Origin: Gemmatimonadaceae bacterium
Lineage (GTDB): Bacteria; Gemmatimonadota; Gemmatimonadetes; Gemmatimonadales; Gemmatimonadaceae
Direction of reading: 5' to 3'
Assembly (NCBI GenBank): GCA_025929535.1
Contig: JAICLZ010000002.1
Location: 82,565 to 127,717 of the forward strand
DNA length: 45,153 bases
In this document: positions 32,808 to 41,987 of the stretch, piece by piece
How positions within the stretch are numbered: position 1 is the stretch's first letter
How the letters are laid out: each line of letters starts with the position of its first letter
The notes under the pieces: model-generated
The model's input: only the letters and a program-made list of their open reading frames with translations
The model's database searches: none
Told to the model about the DNA's origin: nothing
Translations under genes and position numbers: made by a program

Positions 32808-33722
32808 ATGGCTGATCGGTCGCGGCACGAGGTCGCGGTCGCGGCACCGTATCGGCTCGACCTCACCGTGAGCGCGCTGCGCCGCCTCTCCACGAACGTC
32901 GTCGACGTGCTCACGCCCGATGGCCAATATGTTCGCGCGATCGCCGGTGTACGCAGACCGGTGATCGTGCGCGTGAAGCAGGAGCGCCCGGATTCGTTCA
33001 TCGTGACGATCGATGGCGCCGCGGGTGAGCACGCGAGGGCGCTCACGCTCGTGCGGCGAATACTCGGCGTCGATCGCGAGCTGAGGCACTTCGATCGCGC
33101 CGCGTCGCACATCGCGTGGCAGCGTCCCCTGGCGCTGCGCATGCGTGGTGTGAAACCGCCTCGCTATCCGTCGCTGTGGGAGGCGTTCGTCAACGCGATT
33201 GCCTTTCAGCAGGTGAGCCTCCATGCGGCGAGCGCAATCGTGCGCCGACTCATCACGACGTTTGGCCAGCCCGTCGAGAGCGGGGGCATACTCTCGTACG
33301 TGTTTCCGTCCGCCGAGCAGGTACTGGGTGCGGATGACGGACTGCTGCGGGCTGCCGGACTCAGTGCGGGCAAGCTCGCGACGTTGCGACGCGCGGGCGA
33401 CGCGCTCGCATCCGGAGCGTTGAACGAAGCGATGCTGGAGGAGCGCCCGAGCGCCGATGCAGCGGCGCTGCTGCGCCAGATCAAGGGCATCGGCCCGTGG
33501 ACCGCCACCCTCATCCTGCTCCGCGGAGTCGGCCGACTCGATGTGTTCCCGATGAACGACACGAGCGTCGCGCGAAATCTCGCGCTCGTTGCGGGTGCGA
33601 GGACGCTCGACGTCGGAAAGATCCTCGAAGCGCTCAGCCCACAGCAGGGAATGCTGTACTATCATCTGCTGCTCGCGCGTCTCGAAGCACGCGGCGAGCT
33701 GGCGCGTGCGCCGGCCGCATGA
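32808..33722 (+). CDS. AlkA-type DNA-3-methyladenine glycosylase
   Basis: A 304-residue cytosolic base-excision enzyme. An N-terminal AlkA-like domain is followed by the helix-hairpin-helix of the HhH-GPD fold (IKGIGPWTA, residues 225-233) and a catalytic Asp251 in VFPMNDTSVA, the usual place for this family. It removes alkylated bases from DNA. No Cys-rich iron-sulfur loop is present, which fits AlkA rather than endonuclease III. It begins 9 bases after the cytochrome c gene and could be read from the same transcript, although the functions are unrelated. Confidence 0.92.
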   Translation: MADRSRHEVAVAAPYRLDLTVSALRRLSTNVVDVLTPDGQYVRAIAGVRRPVIVRVKQERPDSFIVTIDGAAGEHARALTLVRRILGVDRELRHFDRAASHIAWQRPLALRMRGVKPPRYPSLWEAFVNAIAFQQVSLHAASAIVRRLITTFGQPVESGGILSYVFPSAEQVLGADDGLLRAAGLSAGKLATLRRAGDALASGALNEAMLEERPSADAAALLRQIKGIGPWTATLILLRGVGRLDVFPMNDTSVARNLALVAGARTLDVGKILEALSPQQGMLYYHLLLARLEARGELARAPAA

Positions 33723-33824
33723 CGCGGCCGTACGCGTCAGTTGTCTCGATCGAGTGGACAACTGTGCGCGAGCAATACTTCGCGTTCCCGCCGGGCAGCA
33801 CGCCTCGTTGATGCGCTGTGCCGC

Positions 33825-34454
33825 TCAGCGGGTTGCCAGCGGCACCTTGCCCGGATCCACCGCGTCACGCCGCACGATCACTTCATCGATGATGCCGTAC
33901 GCCTTCGCCTCGTCCGCCGACATGTAGTAGTCGCGGTCGAAATCGCGCTCGATCCGCTCGAGTGGCTGGCCAGTGCAGTCGGCCATCAGGCGATTGACGC
34001 GGGAGCGCAGATACAGAATCTCCTTCGCGGCGATCTCGATGTCCGCCGCGACACCCTGCGCGCCACCAGAAGGCTGGTGCATCATGATGCGCGCGTGCGG
34101 AAGCGCGTACCGCTTTCCCTTTGTACCGGCTGCCGCGAGCATGAAGCAGCCCATGCTCGCCGCGAAGCCCATGCAGATCGTGCTGACGGGCGAGGTGATG
34201 TGCTTCATCGTGTCGTACATCGCGAGCCCGGCCGAGACGCTGCCGCCGGGGCAGTTGAGATAGACGCTGATCTCCTTCCCGGGATTGTCAGCCTCCAGAA
34301 AGAGCAGCTGCGCGATGATGATGTTGGCAACGTCGTCGTCGATCTCGGCTCCCAGAAACACGATGCGGTCCATCAGCAGTCGCGAGTAGATGTCGTACGT
34401 CCGCTCGCCGCGGCTGGAGCGCTCGATGATCGAAGGCATGAAGATGGTAGGCAC
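33825..34454 (-). CDS. clpP: ATP-dependent Clp protease proteolytic subunit ClpP
   Basis: A 209-residue peptidase with catalytic triad Ser100 (GFAASMG), His126 (IMMHQPSGG) and Asp175 (DRDYYMSA). The [17 protein letters not shown] oxyanion region is intact. It forms a 14-subunit chamber that degrades proteins fed by a Clp ATPase. No clpX or tig neighbour is present, so this is a solitary, probably secondary, copy. It is 12 bases beyond the SRPBCC gene on the same strand. Confidence 0.95.
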   Translation of the reverse strand: MPTIFMPSIIERSSRGERTYDIYSRLLMDRIVFLGAEIDDDVANIIIAQLLFLEADNPGKEISVYLNCPGGSVSAGLAMYDTMKHITSPVSTICMGFAASMGCFMLAAAGTKGKRYALPHARIMMHQPSGGAQGVAADIEIAAKEILYLRSRVNRLMADCTGQPLERIERDFDRDYYMSADEAKAYGIIDEVIVRRDAVDPGKVPLATR

Positions 34455-34466
34455 TGCTCGTCTCCT

Positions 34467-34958
34467 CTATACGGTCAGGCGTTCAGTCATGAGCTGCGCG
34501 AGGCGGGCGAGCATGAGCGTCCAGCTGTCGCGCTTCGCGCCGAACTGGCTTGCGCGTGGTGGGGACGCGGCCGGCGCGCTGTGGAACACGGACACGCGCG
34601 TACCCGCCGTGCCTTCCACCTCCACGGGCTCGAGCTCGAAGCGCACGATGGTTCGCGCGTAGTGATCCCAGGTTGCGTGCCAGGTCGACACGACGCGGCG
34701 CGGTGCATCGACCACGAGAAACTCGCCGCGTACCAGGCCCATCGCACCGTCGGGCGCAATGGCCGGCGCGCTCCACGACCCTCCGGCCGCCGCATCGGGA
34801 GCCCACTCGTTGGCGGCAAAGTCATCGACGCCGCCGAGCCATGCAGCGAGCTCGCGCGGGTCCGTCAGCGCCTGGAACACGTCCTCGGGACACGCAGCGA
34901 TATCGATGGATGCGTGCACGGTGCGGTCTGCGGCGGGCACGCGTTCGGAGGTAGTCAT
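34467..34958 (-). CDS. SRPBCC/AHSA1-like protein
   Basis: A 163-residue START-like fold protein of the activator-of-Hsp90 ATPase 1 (AHSA1) type: HASIDIAACPEDVFQALTDP at the start, RELAAWLGG, RVVSTWHATWDHY and RVSVFHSAPA. The C-terminus contains SWTLMLARLAQLMTERL. Such proteins bind hydrophobic ligands; many accompany ArsR regulators. The start ATG 34958 overlaps the stop of the ArsR gene (ATGA), a characteristic arrangement. Ligand unknown. Confidence 0.9.
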   Translation of the reverse strand: MTTSERVPAADRTVHASIDIAACPEDVFQALTDPRELAAWLGGVDDFAANEWAPDAAAGGSWSAPAIAPDGAMGLVRGEFLVVDAPRRVVSTWHATWDHYARTIVRFELEPVEVEGTAGTRVSVFHSAPAASPPRASQFGAKRDSWTLMLARLAQLMTERLTV

Positions 34959-35317
34959 GAGAGCTTGTTCTCCCGCGCCCGTGTGCGAGCGCCTTTCTCC
35001 ACGTGCGTCTTGAGCCGCGCGAGACCGCCGTGCCAGAACAGCTCGTAGCTCTGCGCCCATTGCGCGACATCGCGCAGCGGCATGGGCGTAATCTGATACA
35101 CGCGCTGGCGGGCATCGTGCGCGCTGCGGCGCTCGCGCACGAGTCGCGCCTCGCGCAACACGCGGAGATGCCGCGAGACTGCGGGGCGGCTCATGTCGAA
35201 TCCGGCCGCGAGCTCCGTCACTGGTGCCGCGCCCAGCCGCAGGCGGTCGAGCAGCGCGCGGCGCGTCGGATCGGAAACGGCATGGAAGGGGTCGGTATTC
35301 GCGCGCACTGGCGGCAT
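34955..35317 (-). CDS. ArsR-family transcriptional repressor
   Basis: A protein of about 120 residues with the winged helix DPTRRALLDRLRLGAAPVTE and recognition region FDMSRPAVSRHLRVLREARL. There is no Cys metal site, so it is not a typical metal sensor; the paired SRPBCC protein suggests an organic ligand. ATG 35317 is chosen because it lies just downstream of the palindromic operator; a TTG at 35347 inside the operator is less likely. It should repress its own operon. Confidence 0.88.
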   Translation of the reverse strand: MPPVRANTDPFHAVSDPTRRALLDRLRLGAAPVTELAAGFDMSRPAVSRHLRVLREARLVRERRSAHDARQRVYQITPMPLRDVAQWAQSYELFWHGGLARLKTHVEKGARTRARENKLS

Positions 35318-35322
35318 CGAAG

Positions 35323-35348
35323 ATTGGGTAACTGGATTGTTACCCAAT
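35323..35348. promoter_or_regulatory. Palindromic operator of the ArsR gene
   Basis: ATTGGGTAAC (35323-35332), a six-base centre TGGATT, then GTTACCCAAT (35339-35348) form a perfect 10-bp inverted repeat directly upstream of the likely ArsR start. Its size, spacing and place fit autorepression by a dimeric winged-helix repressor. Confidence 0.85.
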
Positions 35349-35468
35349 TACTAACTCACGTTGGGGTAGCCGTCAACCTCCCGCGCGGATGATCGTGGGT
35401 CTTGCATCCCGGATGAGAAACGCGTCGCGCGATCGTATTTCCCCTCTCGTGAGCTCACACCAATGCGA

Positions 35469-35500
35469 AGCCGGGATGACGCTTTCGCGCCACCCCGGCT
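35469..35500 (-). terminator. GAAA-capped hairpin after the lipoprotein gene
   Basis: Read on the minus strand, AGCCGGGGTGGCGC, GAAA, GCGTCATCCCGGCT forms a 14-pair stem with two G-U wobbles and a stable GNRA tetraloop, starting 26 bases past the stop at 35526. It can pair fully only as minus-strand RNA, so it belongs to the lipoprotein gene. Confidence 0.65.
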
Positions 35501-35525
35501 CTTGGTCAGTTGGAAGCAGCGAGGA

Positions 35526-37040
35526 TTACTGCGGCGTCTGCCCCTTCACTTCCACGTCGAGGTAGTCCACACTGCCCCGATCGCGCGCACGTATCGCGAG
35601 GACGTTCTGGCCCGTAACGAGGTACGATGCGGGTACCGTGAACGTCAGCTCACCTCGTTGCGCGCAGTTCTCGTGCATCACAAAGCCCGAAGCTGGATCG
35701 AAAGAGTAATTTCCGTTCGCCGGAAACGAGTACAGGGGGTTGCCGCTTCCATCGACCGTGAGTGGATTGCCATTCACGTATACGATGACGTCGTTGTCGA
35801 TCGCCGCGGAAATCGTGAGCGGCGTGCTCCAGCCGGCCGGCAGTGAAAATGTCGTTCGTAACAGCAGGTCCGTGCTTGTCGGCCAGTTCGTCCTCAGCGG
35901 GAACTGCGTGTCGCTGAAGATGGGACACGCCGTGCTGCCGAGCGAGCCGAACGCTCCACTCCCCGTGCTCCATCCCGTTGTTGTGGAGTAGTCCGGAGCT
36001 TGAAAGCCAGGGGAGACATCGTACGCACCGATCTGGTACAGATACGATGCGCCGTACGGTACGAGCTCGGCGCCAGTGTCCACGCCACCGAACGGGCTGA
36101 ACTTCCTTGTCGTGCCCGTGATTCCGCCGCCCGTTGCATTCGCGTTCGTCGGAAGGAGCATGTTGGCGAGCGCGGAGCCAACGAGCTTTGTCGCGCTGGC
36201 GAAGTCACCGTTCTTTCCGAGATCGAATACTTTGCGCAGTCCGGTGGGCGGCACGGTAATTCCGCACAGGCCGCTGATGAAGTCGCCGCGAGGCAGCACT
36301 TCGATCGTGGTCGCGCTGTTGTTGTGCGCGAGAAACACCGTCGCGGGAACGGTTTCAGCACTCGGGCAGATTCCAACGGTGACGGGGGTGAGGAGCGACG
36401 TTTCCGGCGACACCTTCACATCCGAGAAGGGCCCGTACTGGGGCAGGGTCGTATTGAGCGGATTACCCGAGAGAGGAACGATGGTGACGAGCACGGGTCC
36501 CGAGAGCGCGCCTCCCGGAATGTGCACGCCGGCATTCCCGTTCTGCGTCACGAGGTCTTGTTTATCGGCGCTCGGATACACGACCTGGTCGACGGTCCCA
36601 CCATTGCTCGGGTCGCCGGGAAGCACGAGCCCGTCAGTCGATAGCCCCACGGTGCAATACAATCCTGTTTCGAAGTGAAGCAGCCGAGCCTGCGTCGTCG
36701 CCGAGTAGCCGCCGGTCAGTTTTCCCGCATTGTACTGCTGCAGCGTGAAATCAAGCAGAGTGAACGTGAGCGTGCGTGCATCCGCTAGGCGTCCGGTATT
36801 GATGTACACCACGATGGTTGCGTACATCTTCGCCGCGGTCACGCGACTGGAGCCCTTGGGAAACAACGCCGTTATCGTATCTGCCATCTGGGTCACCGTG
36901 AGACACCCGGCCGGGACCAGGCTCGCCGATGTCGCGGGCGCCGCCGGCTCCGTGCTATTTCGACTGTCATTTGAGCACGCATTAATGAAGACTGCGCCGG
37001 CCAGCACGGCCACGCATCCCCTCAACGTTTTTCCCCACAT
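35526..37040 (-). CDS. Secreted lipoprotein with C-terminal beta-sandwich domain
   Basis: A 504-residue protein starting at ATG 37040, with GAGGAA upstream. The signal ends in a lipobox (VFINACSN). Residues 30-160 are helical and polar. A central beta domain (VTIVPLSGNPLNTTLPQYGP, VGICPSAETVPATVFLAHNN) follows. A C-terminal domain (about 370-504) resembles a galactose-binding-like jelly roll (TISAAIDNDVIVYVNG, LVTGQNVLAIRARD). It may be a cell-surface adhesive or carbohydrate-binding protein. It follows the Ser/Thr kinase by 90 bases on the same strand, so both may be transcribed together. Confidence 0.78.
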   Translation of the reverse strand: MWGKTLRGCVAVLAGAVFINACSNDSRNSTEPAAPATSASLVPAGCLTVTQMADTITALFPKGSSRVTAAKMYATIVVYINTGRLADARTLTFTLLDFTLQQYNAGKLTGGYSATTQARLLHFETGLYCTVGLSTDGLVLPGDPSNGGTVDQVVYPSADKQDLVTQNGNAGVHIPGGALSGPVLVTIVPLSGNPLNTTLPQYGPFSDVKVSPETSLLTPVTVGICPSAETVPATVFLAHNNSATTIEVLPRGDFISGLCGITVPPTGLRKVFDLGKNGDFASATKLVGSALANMLLPTNANATGGGITGTTRKFSPFGGVDTGAELVPYGASYLYQIGAYDVSPGFQAPDYSTTTGWSTGSGAFGSLGSTACPIFSDTQFPLRTNWPTSTDLLLRTTFSLPAGWSTPLTISAAIDNDVIVYVNGNPLTVDGSGNPLYSFPANGNYSFDPASGFVMHENCAQRGELTFTVPASYLVTGQNVLAIRARDRGSVDYLDVEVKGQTPQ

Positions 37041-37130
37041 TCTACGGTTCCTCGGAAAAGAGTAATCCAGCTGATGCACACTTGATTTCCTGCCTCACCC
37101 TCCTGCTTCACCGCCTTCTCCTACACCTTC

Positions 37131-39665
37131 CTACTGCTTGGCCGTCACGATCAGCCGCTCGAACCGAGGATCGTCGGCAATGCTTCGCCAGCGCCAGTTG
37201 TTGTCCGAGTTGAATGCCACGGCCGCCGTCGGATTCGCCGAGAGATAGATCGCCAGCGACTTGATGGCCGCGCTCTTGTCGCCGAGCAGCGTCCAGGCGA
37301 ACGCGCGAGAGTACTCGAGATCGCGCGTGGGATCGACATCCTGCGGAGCATTCGCGTGCGCGACGACGTGCTTCGCGCTGTCCGCCAGTCCGGCGCGTGC
37401 GAGCACCGCCCCGACCGCGAGCTGCGTGCTCGCCGCCGCGTAGCGCTGCGTCGATTCGGGAGTCAGCTTCACGACGGAGTCCGCCAGCTTCCACGCCAAC
37501 GCCGGATCCGGAGCCACGGCCTTGGTGCCCATCAGATCCAGCTGACACTCGACGAAGTTGGGATCCTTCGGAAAACGCTTGCTGCCCACCTCGCACCAGT
37601 GCGCCGCCTCGGTGAACTGCGCGTCGTCCAGCGAAAGCGTGAACAGGCGCCACACGATGATGTCGATGTTGCTGAGAAATGCGTCCTGGTCGTACGCGCG
37701 TCGCGCCGCGAGCTTGGCGCCCGTCACGTCGTCGGTGCGCACGAGCAGTGAGCTGAGCACCCCCCACGCGCCCGCCTGCGCGGGATTGATCTTGACCGCC
37801 TGGTTCAGATCTGCCTGCGCACCATCGAGCAGCTGTTTCGCCGCCGCGGTACCCGGCTCGAGGCCGAGCAGATAGCGCCAGTAGCGAAGCGTGCCGCGAA
37901 GCTCGAGTGCGTCCGGATCGTCCGGCGACAGGGAGAGCGCCGTATCCGCATGCGCGAGCCCGATGTCGATCCAGTGCGACGCCTTCGTCGGATCGTCGCC
38001 GAAGAAACGGGATGCGCGATACGCGAGCGTTCCCCGCATCGTGGGCACCGCCGCCCACGCCGGATCCAGCGCCCTCGCGCGCACCAGCAGGGTATCGCCG
38101 CTCTTCACCTCTCGCAGCACGGCAGCCGTATCACTCGCCTTCATGGCCGCATCTTCACCCCGCTCGTGCTGCGATGCCTGCTGCAGCAGCGCCCACGCAT
38201 CCGCGCTCGTCGTCCCCTCACGCTGCTCGCGGAGCAGCACCTCGCGCCCGAGTCGCTTGCGCAGAAACTCCGCGACGCGGCGCGCGAGCGAGTCCCGAAG
38301 CGCGAGCGTGTTGCCGCGCGGCTCCTCGAAGCTCGCGCGCTCGAAGTCCGTGCCGGTGCCATCCTTGAGCCGCACGTTCACGCGCAGCTTGTCCTTGTCC
38401 GGCTCGATCGAGCCCACCACGAGCGTGCCCGCGCTGAGCGCCCGCGCGATGCTGTCTGGCGGCGCGCTGCTGTCGCGAAAGAGCGCCGCCCCGTTCGCGG
38501 AGACCACGTCCAAGCCGGACACCGCGCTCAATCGCGAGATGAGCGCATCGGTGAGCCCATCGGCGAGGTACTTGAGGTCGTGCGACTTGCTGTCGTCCTG
38601 GAAATACATCACGGCGATGCGCCGCGGATCGGGGCCCGAGCTGTCCGCCGCCACCCGCGGGCGCGCGGCCCGCGCGAAGTGCCACGCGCCCCAGCCCACG
38701 AGCGCCACCGGCAGCAGCACCGCGGCCACACGAATCGCCAGGCGCTTGCGTTTCGCGGCCGGCGACGTGTATCGCATCGCCGAGGTCGCGCTGCGCGCAG
38801 CCTCCACGCGCCGCGAATAGGTGGCACCCTTCGGCCGCTGCAGCGCCTCGCCGAACGCACCCGCGGTCTTGAAGCGGTCCGCGGGAATCTTCGCGAGCGC
38901 CTGCAGCACGACATCCTCGAGCTCGTCGGGAACGTTCTCGCGCACGATCGCGAGCGAGGGAACGCGGTCCATCGTGTGGCGCGCGATGATCGACGCGGCC
39001 GTGGGACCCACGAACGGCGGCGTGCCCGCGATCATCTCGTACAGCACGCAGCCCAGCGCGTAGACATCGCTTCGCCCGTCGATGTCCTTCTCGCCCATCG
39101 CCTGCTCGGGACTCATGTACGTGGGCGTGCCGAGCGTGATCCCGGTCTGCGTGAGCTTCTCGTCGCCCATCGCGCTGATCGCGTGCGCGATGCCGAAGTC
39201 CGCGACGATCGCATGCCCGTCATCGAGCAGGATGTTCTCGGGCTTGATGTCGCGATGGACGATGCCGTTGCGATGCGCGTAATCGAGGGCGGACGCCACC
39301 TCGACGGTGATCTGCACCGCGTCATCCACCGAGAGCTGGCGATCGCGATCGAGCCGCGCGCGCAGTGATTCGCCGGAGATGAACGGCATGACGTAGTACA
39401 ACAAATGATCCGGCGTCTCTCCAGAATCGTAGAGCGCCAGAATGTTCGGATGGCTGATTTTCGTAGCGAGCTGGATTTCGCGTCGGAAGCGTTCCGGACC
39501 GAGAGCCATCCCGAGGTCCGGAAGCAGCACCTTGATGGCTACCTCGCGATCGTGACCGAGGTCATTCGCGAGATAAACCGTTGCCATGCCTCCGCGTCCC
39601 AGCTCGCGCATGATCTCGTACCGCCCTGCCAAGGCGGCGCGAAGCTTCTCGAGACCGTTCGTCAC
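37131..39665 (-). CDS. Membrane Ser/Thr protein kinase with TolB-like and TPR-like half
   Basis: An 844-residue protein. An N-terminal Hanks-type kinase (about 17-275) has GRGGMATV, Lys45 (VAIKVL), HRDIKPENI (Asp139), DFG 156-158 and TPTYMSPEQ, all intact. One membrane segment lies at about 309-331. The extracytoplasmic half starts with a TolB/FlgO-like domain (RRIAVMYFQDD, YLADGLTDALISRL, VVGSIEPDKDKLRVNVRLKD) and ends in TPR-like helices. Such receptors are common in Gemmatimonadota and Acidobacteria. The signal and substrate are unknown. The start is GTG 39665; an ATG at 39675 is out of frame. Confidence 0.94.
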   Translation of the reverse strand: MTNGLEKLRAALAGRYEIMRELGRGGMATVYLANDLGHDREVAIKVLLPDLGMALGPERFRREIQLATKISHPNILALYDSGETPDHLLYYVMPFISGESLRARLDRDRQLSVDDAVQITVEVASALDYAHRNGIVHRDIKPENILLDDGHAIVADFGIAHAISAMGDEKLTQTGITLGTPTYMSPEQAMGEKDIDGRSDVYALGCVLYEMIAGTPPFVGPTAASIIARHTMDRVPSLAIVRENVPDELEDVVLQALAKIPADRFKTAGAFGEALQRPKGATYSRRVEAARSATSAMRYTSPAAKRKRLAIRVAAVLLPVALVGWGAWHFARAARPRVAADSSGPDPRRIAVMYFQDDSKSHDLKYLADGLTDALISRLSAVSGLDVVSANGAALFRDSSAPPDSIARALSAGTLVVGSIEPDKDKLRVNVRLKDGTGTDFERASFEEPRGNTLALRDSLARRVAEFLRKRLGREVLLREQREGTTSADAWALLQQASQHERGEDAAMKASDTAAVLREVKSGDTLLVRARALDPAWAAVPTMRGTLAYRASRFFGDDPTKASHWIDIGLAHADTALSLSPDDPDALELRGTLRYWRYLLGLEPGTAAAKQLLDGAQADLNQAVKINPAQAGAWGVLSSLLVRTDDVTGAKLAARRAYDQDAFLSNIDIIVWRLFTLSLDDAQFTEAAHWCEVGSKRFPKDPNFVECQLDLMGTKAVAPDPALAWKLADSVVKLTPESTQRYAAASTQLAVGAVLARAGLADSAKHVVAHANAPQDVDPTRDLEYSRAFAWTLLGDKSAAIKSLAIYLSANPTAAVAFNSDNNWRWRSIADDPRFERLIVTAKQ

Positions 39666-39790
39666 CGGGTGCCATGCCCTGCGTTAAGAGACGCTAAGCA
39701 ACGAAGATACGGGCTTGGATCAGAATCTGCCAGACGGTGAAACGTTGTTTGTCAGGGGCAGGCACAGCGGATCAGCGGGTGGGGGTCGTG

Positions 39791-40954
39791 TTACGGGCTG
39801 ATCGTCGAGGTATCGGACGGCTGGGTGCTGCGGAGTGCGGCGTTCTCCTTCGCCGCCTTTATCTCGAGCTCGAGCTCGTCGATGCGGGCCTTGAGCGCCG
39901 CGTCGTAGCCGGCGTGCGCGCCTTCGACGATCGAGGCGGCCGCTGCACCCGCGCCGTTGAGCGCGGCGCTGGACGACTGCTCGACACCCATCACGTTCCC
40001 ATGGTCGCCGAAGGTGAGCGCGATCTTTCCGGAGCCCAGCACCTGCGTGCCGAACGCGACGTGGAGAATGGGATCCGCCGCAGAGACCAGGGGCACGATG
40101 CGCTCCTCGGCCACCGTGAACGTCGTGTTGCGCGGATCGACCGCGTCCGGCACGTGCACGCGAATCACGCGCATGATGGGCTCGCGAAAATAGATCTTCG
40201 CGCACACCGAGTCTGCCCCCGTGCAGCCGATGGCCGAGCTCCGCGAGCCGGGCGCGGGCTCGAGAGTGCTCGTGGGCTCCGGAACCGGCGAAACCGAGAC
40301 GAAGAGATTCGCCAGCGTGAAGAGCTCGAGGTCGTGGGTGAACGTGGCGTTCTGCCGCGCGATGGCGGACCAGGTGGCGCCGGGATCCGGTGCCGGTGGC
40401 AGCTCGGTGAGATCGAAGGTCCGGACCACGTGCCTCGTCGACAGCGGAGCCGGTTTGGCTCTGCCCGGAGCCGCGCAACTCGTATCCCGCCCAGCGGTGA
40501 GGCCGCCGTGCGTGAGCGCGCCGACCACGCCGGCCACTCCCTTCGCGATCGTGGTCGCAATCGCGGCGCGCTGGTCGGTGCCAGCGTAGTTGAGCGACGT
40601 GAGCACCCCCGTCTCGCTCACCTTGACGCCCAGCGTCTGGTCGAGCAGACCGGAAGGAGTGAGGCCGAGCCGGTAGACCTGGCGGCGATCGGGAACGGTG
40701 GTGACGGTGAGCGTCCAGCTGGTCGCGACGGAATCGTGGGGCTCGCACACGCCGTTGCGGCCGCGCACGACTTCGTGAAACTGGCTGACCTTCGCGTCCA
40801 CGGTGAGGAGATCCCTCGTCAGGAAGTACCGCAGCCCCTCGTCCGGGGCGCGACCGATGTCGAAAGGTCCGCTGGTACTGAGCGTACCAGGGGAAGCGCA
40901 CGCCGCAGCCGACGTGGACAGGAGTAGAACGAGTACTCGGGCGTGGCGCGGCAT
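39791..40954 (-). CDS. Secreted lipoprotein of unknown function
   Basis: A 387-residue protein, start ATG 40954 with GGAGGAATC just before it. The signal peptide is VLVLLLSTSAAACASPG with a lipobox-like AAAC. The body alternates beta-rich segments (SWTLTVTTVPDRRQVYRLGL, HLEFD-like patches) with Ala/Gly stretches, and ends in a helical segment (LKARIDELELEIKAAKENAA) and a Ser/Thr tail. Several Cys pairs suggest disulfides. I do not recognise a family. It is expressed divergently from the JAMM-like gene at 41073. Confidence 0.72.
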   Translation of the reverse strand: MPRHARVLVLLLSTSAAACASPGTLSTSGPFDIGRAPDEGLRYFLTRDLLTVDAKVSQFHEVVRGRNGVCEPHDSVATSWTLTVTTVPDRRQVYRLGLTPSGLLDQTLGVKVSETGVLTSLNYAGTDQRAAIATTIAKGVAGVVGALTHGGLTAGRDTSCAAPGRAKPAPLSTRHVVRTFDLTELPPAPDPGATWSAIARQNATFTHDLELFTLANLFVSVSPVPEPTSTLEPAPGSRSSAIGCTGADSVCAKIYFREPIMRVIRVHVPDAVDPRNTTFTVAEERIVPLVSAADPILHVAFGTQVLGSGKIALTFGDHGNVMGVEQSSSAALNGAGAAAASIVEGAHAGYDAALKARIDELELEIKAAKENAALRSTQPSDTSTISP

Positions 40955-41072
40955 GATTCCTCCGATAGTCATGCTCGAGTGAAGCGCGGCCGTCTCGATC
41001 GTCGGTCTTATGATAGGGTTGCTGCGCGCACTCGGCTACTCGCACGCGCGGCGCATGATCGGGAGGTGCTCC

Positions 41073-41729
41073 ATGATGCTCGAGGGACTGGTTCGCAGAA
41101 AGAACCGAGACTGGCGCGCGCTCACACGCACGCTGCTCCCCACGACGGTGGTCTGCACCGCTCTGGCCGCGCGCCCTGCGCCGCTACCGCCCACCTCCTT
41201 GCCGCTGCGCGTGATCCTGGTGGCGAACGACGTCCGCGACTCGATGAACCTCGTCTTTCTGCACTCCACGTCGGGATGGAAGAACTATCGCCCGAACATT
41301 AATCCGATGAACTACGGTCGCGGCTCCCCGATCTGGCGGGAGACGATGCGCTGCCTGCACGGGAAGATCTCCACGGACACTCTCTGGATCACCTCGTGGG
41401 AAGCTCCACGTGGCGAGCGCGCGTTTGCTGCGGCCGTGACCGGGGAATGCGACGACAGCGACGATGCGGTGGGGAGCTGGCACACGCACCCATGGCGCGC
41501 CGACAGTCTGCAGCACCCGATCAAGACCCGCGGACTCTCCGTTGGCGATCTGCGGGCGTTTCGATCGAGCTCGGATCGTATCTCGCTGGCGCAGTGGGAT
41601 CGTGACTCGATCACGGGTGCGGTGCGAGCGTTCAACGGGTCGATGCAGTATCCGATGGCAGTGCAGGTGGAGCTGCGCGCCGACCTGGACAGTGTGCTGA
41701 TGGCATCGGATTCTGCTGCGACGCGCTGA
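41073..41729 (+). CDS. Exported JAMM/MPN-like putative metalloprotease
   Basis: A 218-residue protein with an N-terminal export or anchor segment (LLPTTVVCTALAARPAP). The JAMM residues are in order: Glu90 (IWRETMRCLHG), His137 and His139 in GSWHTHPW, and Ser156/Asp159 in GLSVGDLRAF. This fits the Glu, His-x-His-Pro, Ser-x-x-Asp zinc site better than the related gene at 8899, and the flanking order is the same in both (E-x-x-x-C, ECxx before HTH, Q-x-D after). GGGAGG precedes ATG 41073. Function is unknown; peptide or cross-link hydrolysis outside the cytoplasm is the natural guess. Confidence 0.75.
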   Translation: MMLEGLVRRKNRDWRALTRTLLPTTVVCTALAARPAPLPPTSLPLRVILVANDVRDSMNLVFLHSTSGWKNYRPNINPMNYGRGSPIWRETMRCLHGKISTDTLWITSWEAPRGERAFAAAVTGECDDSDDAVGSWHTHPWRADSLQHPIKTRGLSVGDLRAFRSSSDRISLAQWDRDSITGAVRAFNGSMQYPMAVQVELRADLDSVLMASDSAATR

Positions 41730-41987
41730 AAGTCCACTGGGAATGTGACGCATGGACGACCTCGCCCAGACGCCCGGGGACGGTGCGGGCAAAAGCGTAA
41801 CGCATTGTGGCACAAGGCTCTATAAATTAGGTTAGGCGTCGCTAACCGCCCGGCAGGGCGTGATGATGTCCGTCCGGCGCGTGATAGACTCTGTGATACA
41901 ACTCACCATACATTGCGGGTCTGATTTTCCCGCAGGACTCACCCGCATCCGTCGGCACTCGTCCAGCGACGAGCTCCGGCCTATTCT

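Noticed and set aside
32319..33761. Minus-strand open frame (480 codons) opposite the cytochrome c and AlkA genes
   Set aside because: Spans two distinct supported genes on the other strand; Arg/His-rich and without motifs.
37950..39368. Plus-strand open frame (472 codons) opposite the Ser/Thr kinase
   Set aside because: Antisense to intact kinase motifs; Arg/His/Leu-rich composition typical of shadow frames.
41806..41836. Possible sigma54-type promoter (TGGCAC in the AT-rich patch before 41988)
   Set aside because: The -24-like TGGCAC is present but no TTGCA-like -12 element stands at the required spacing.
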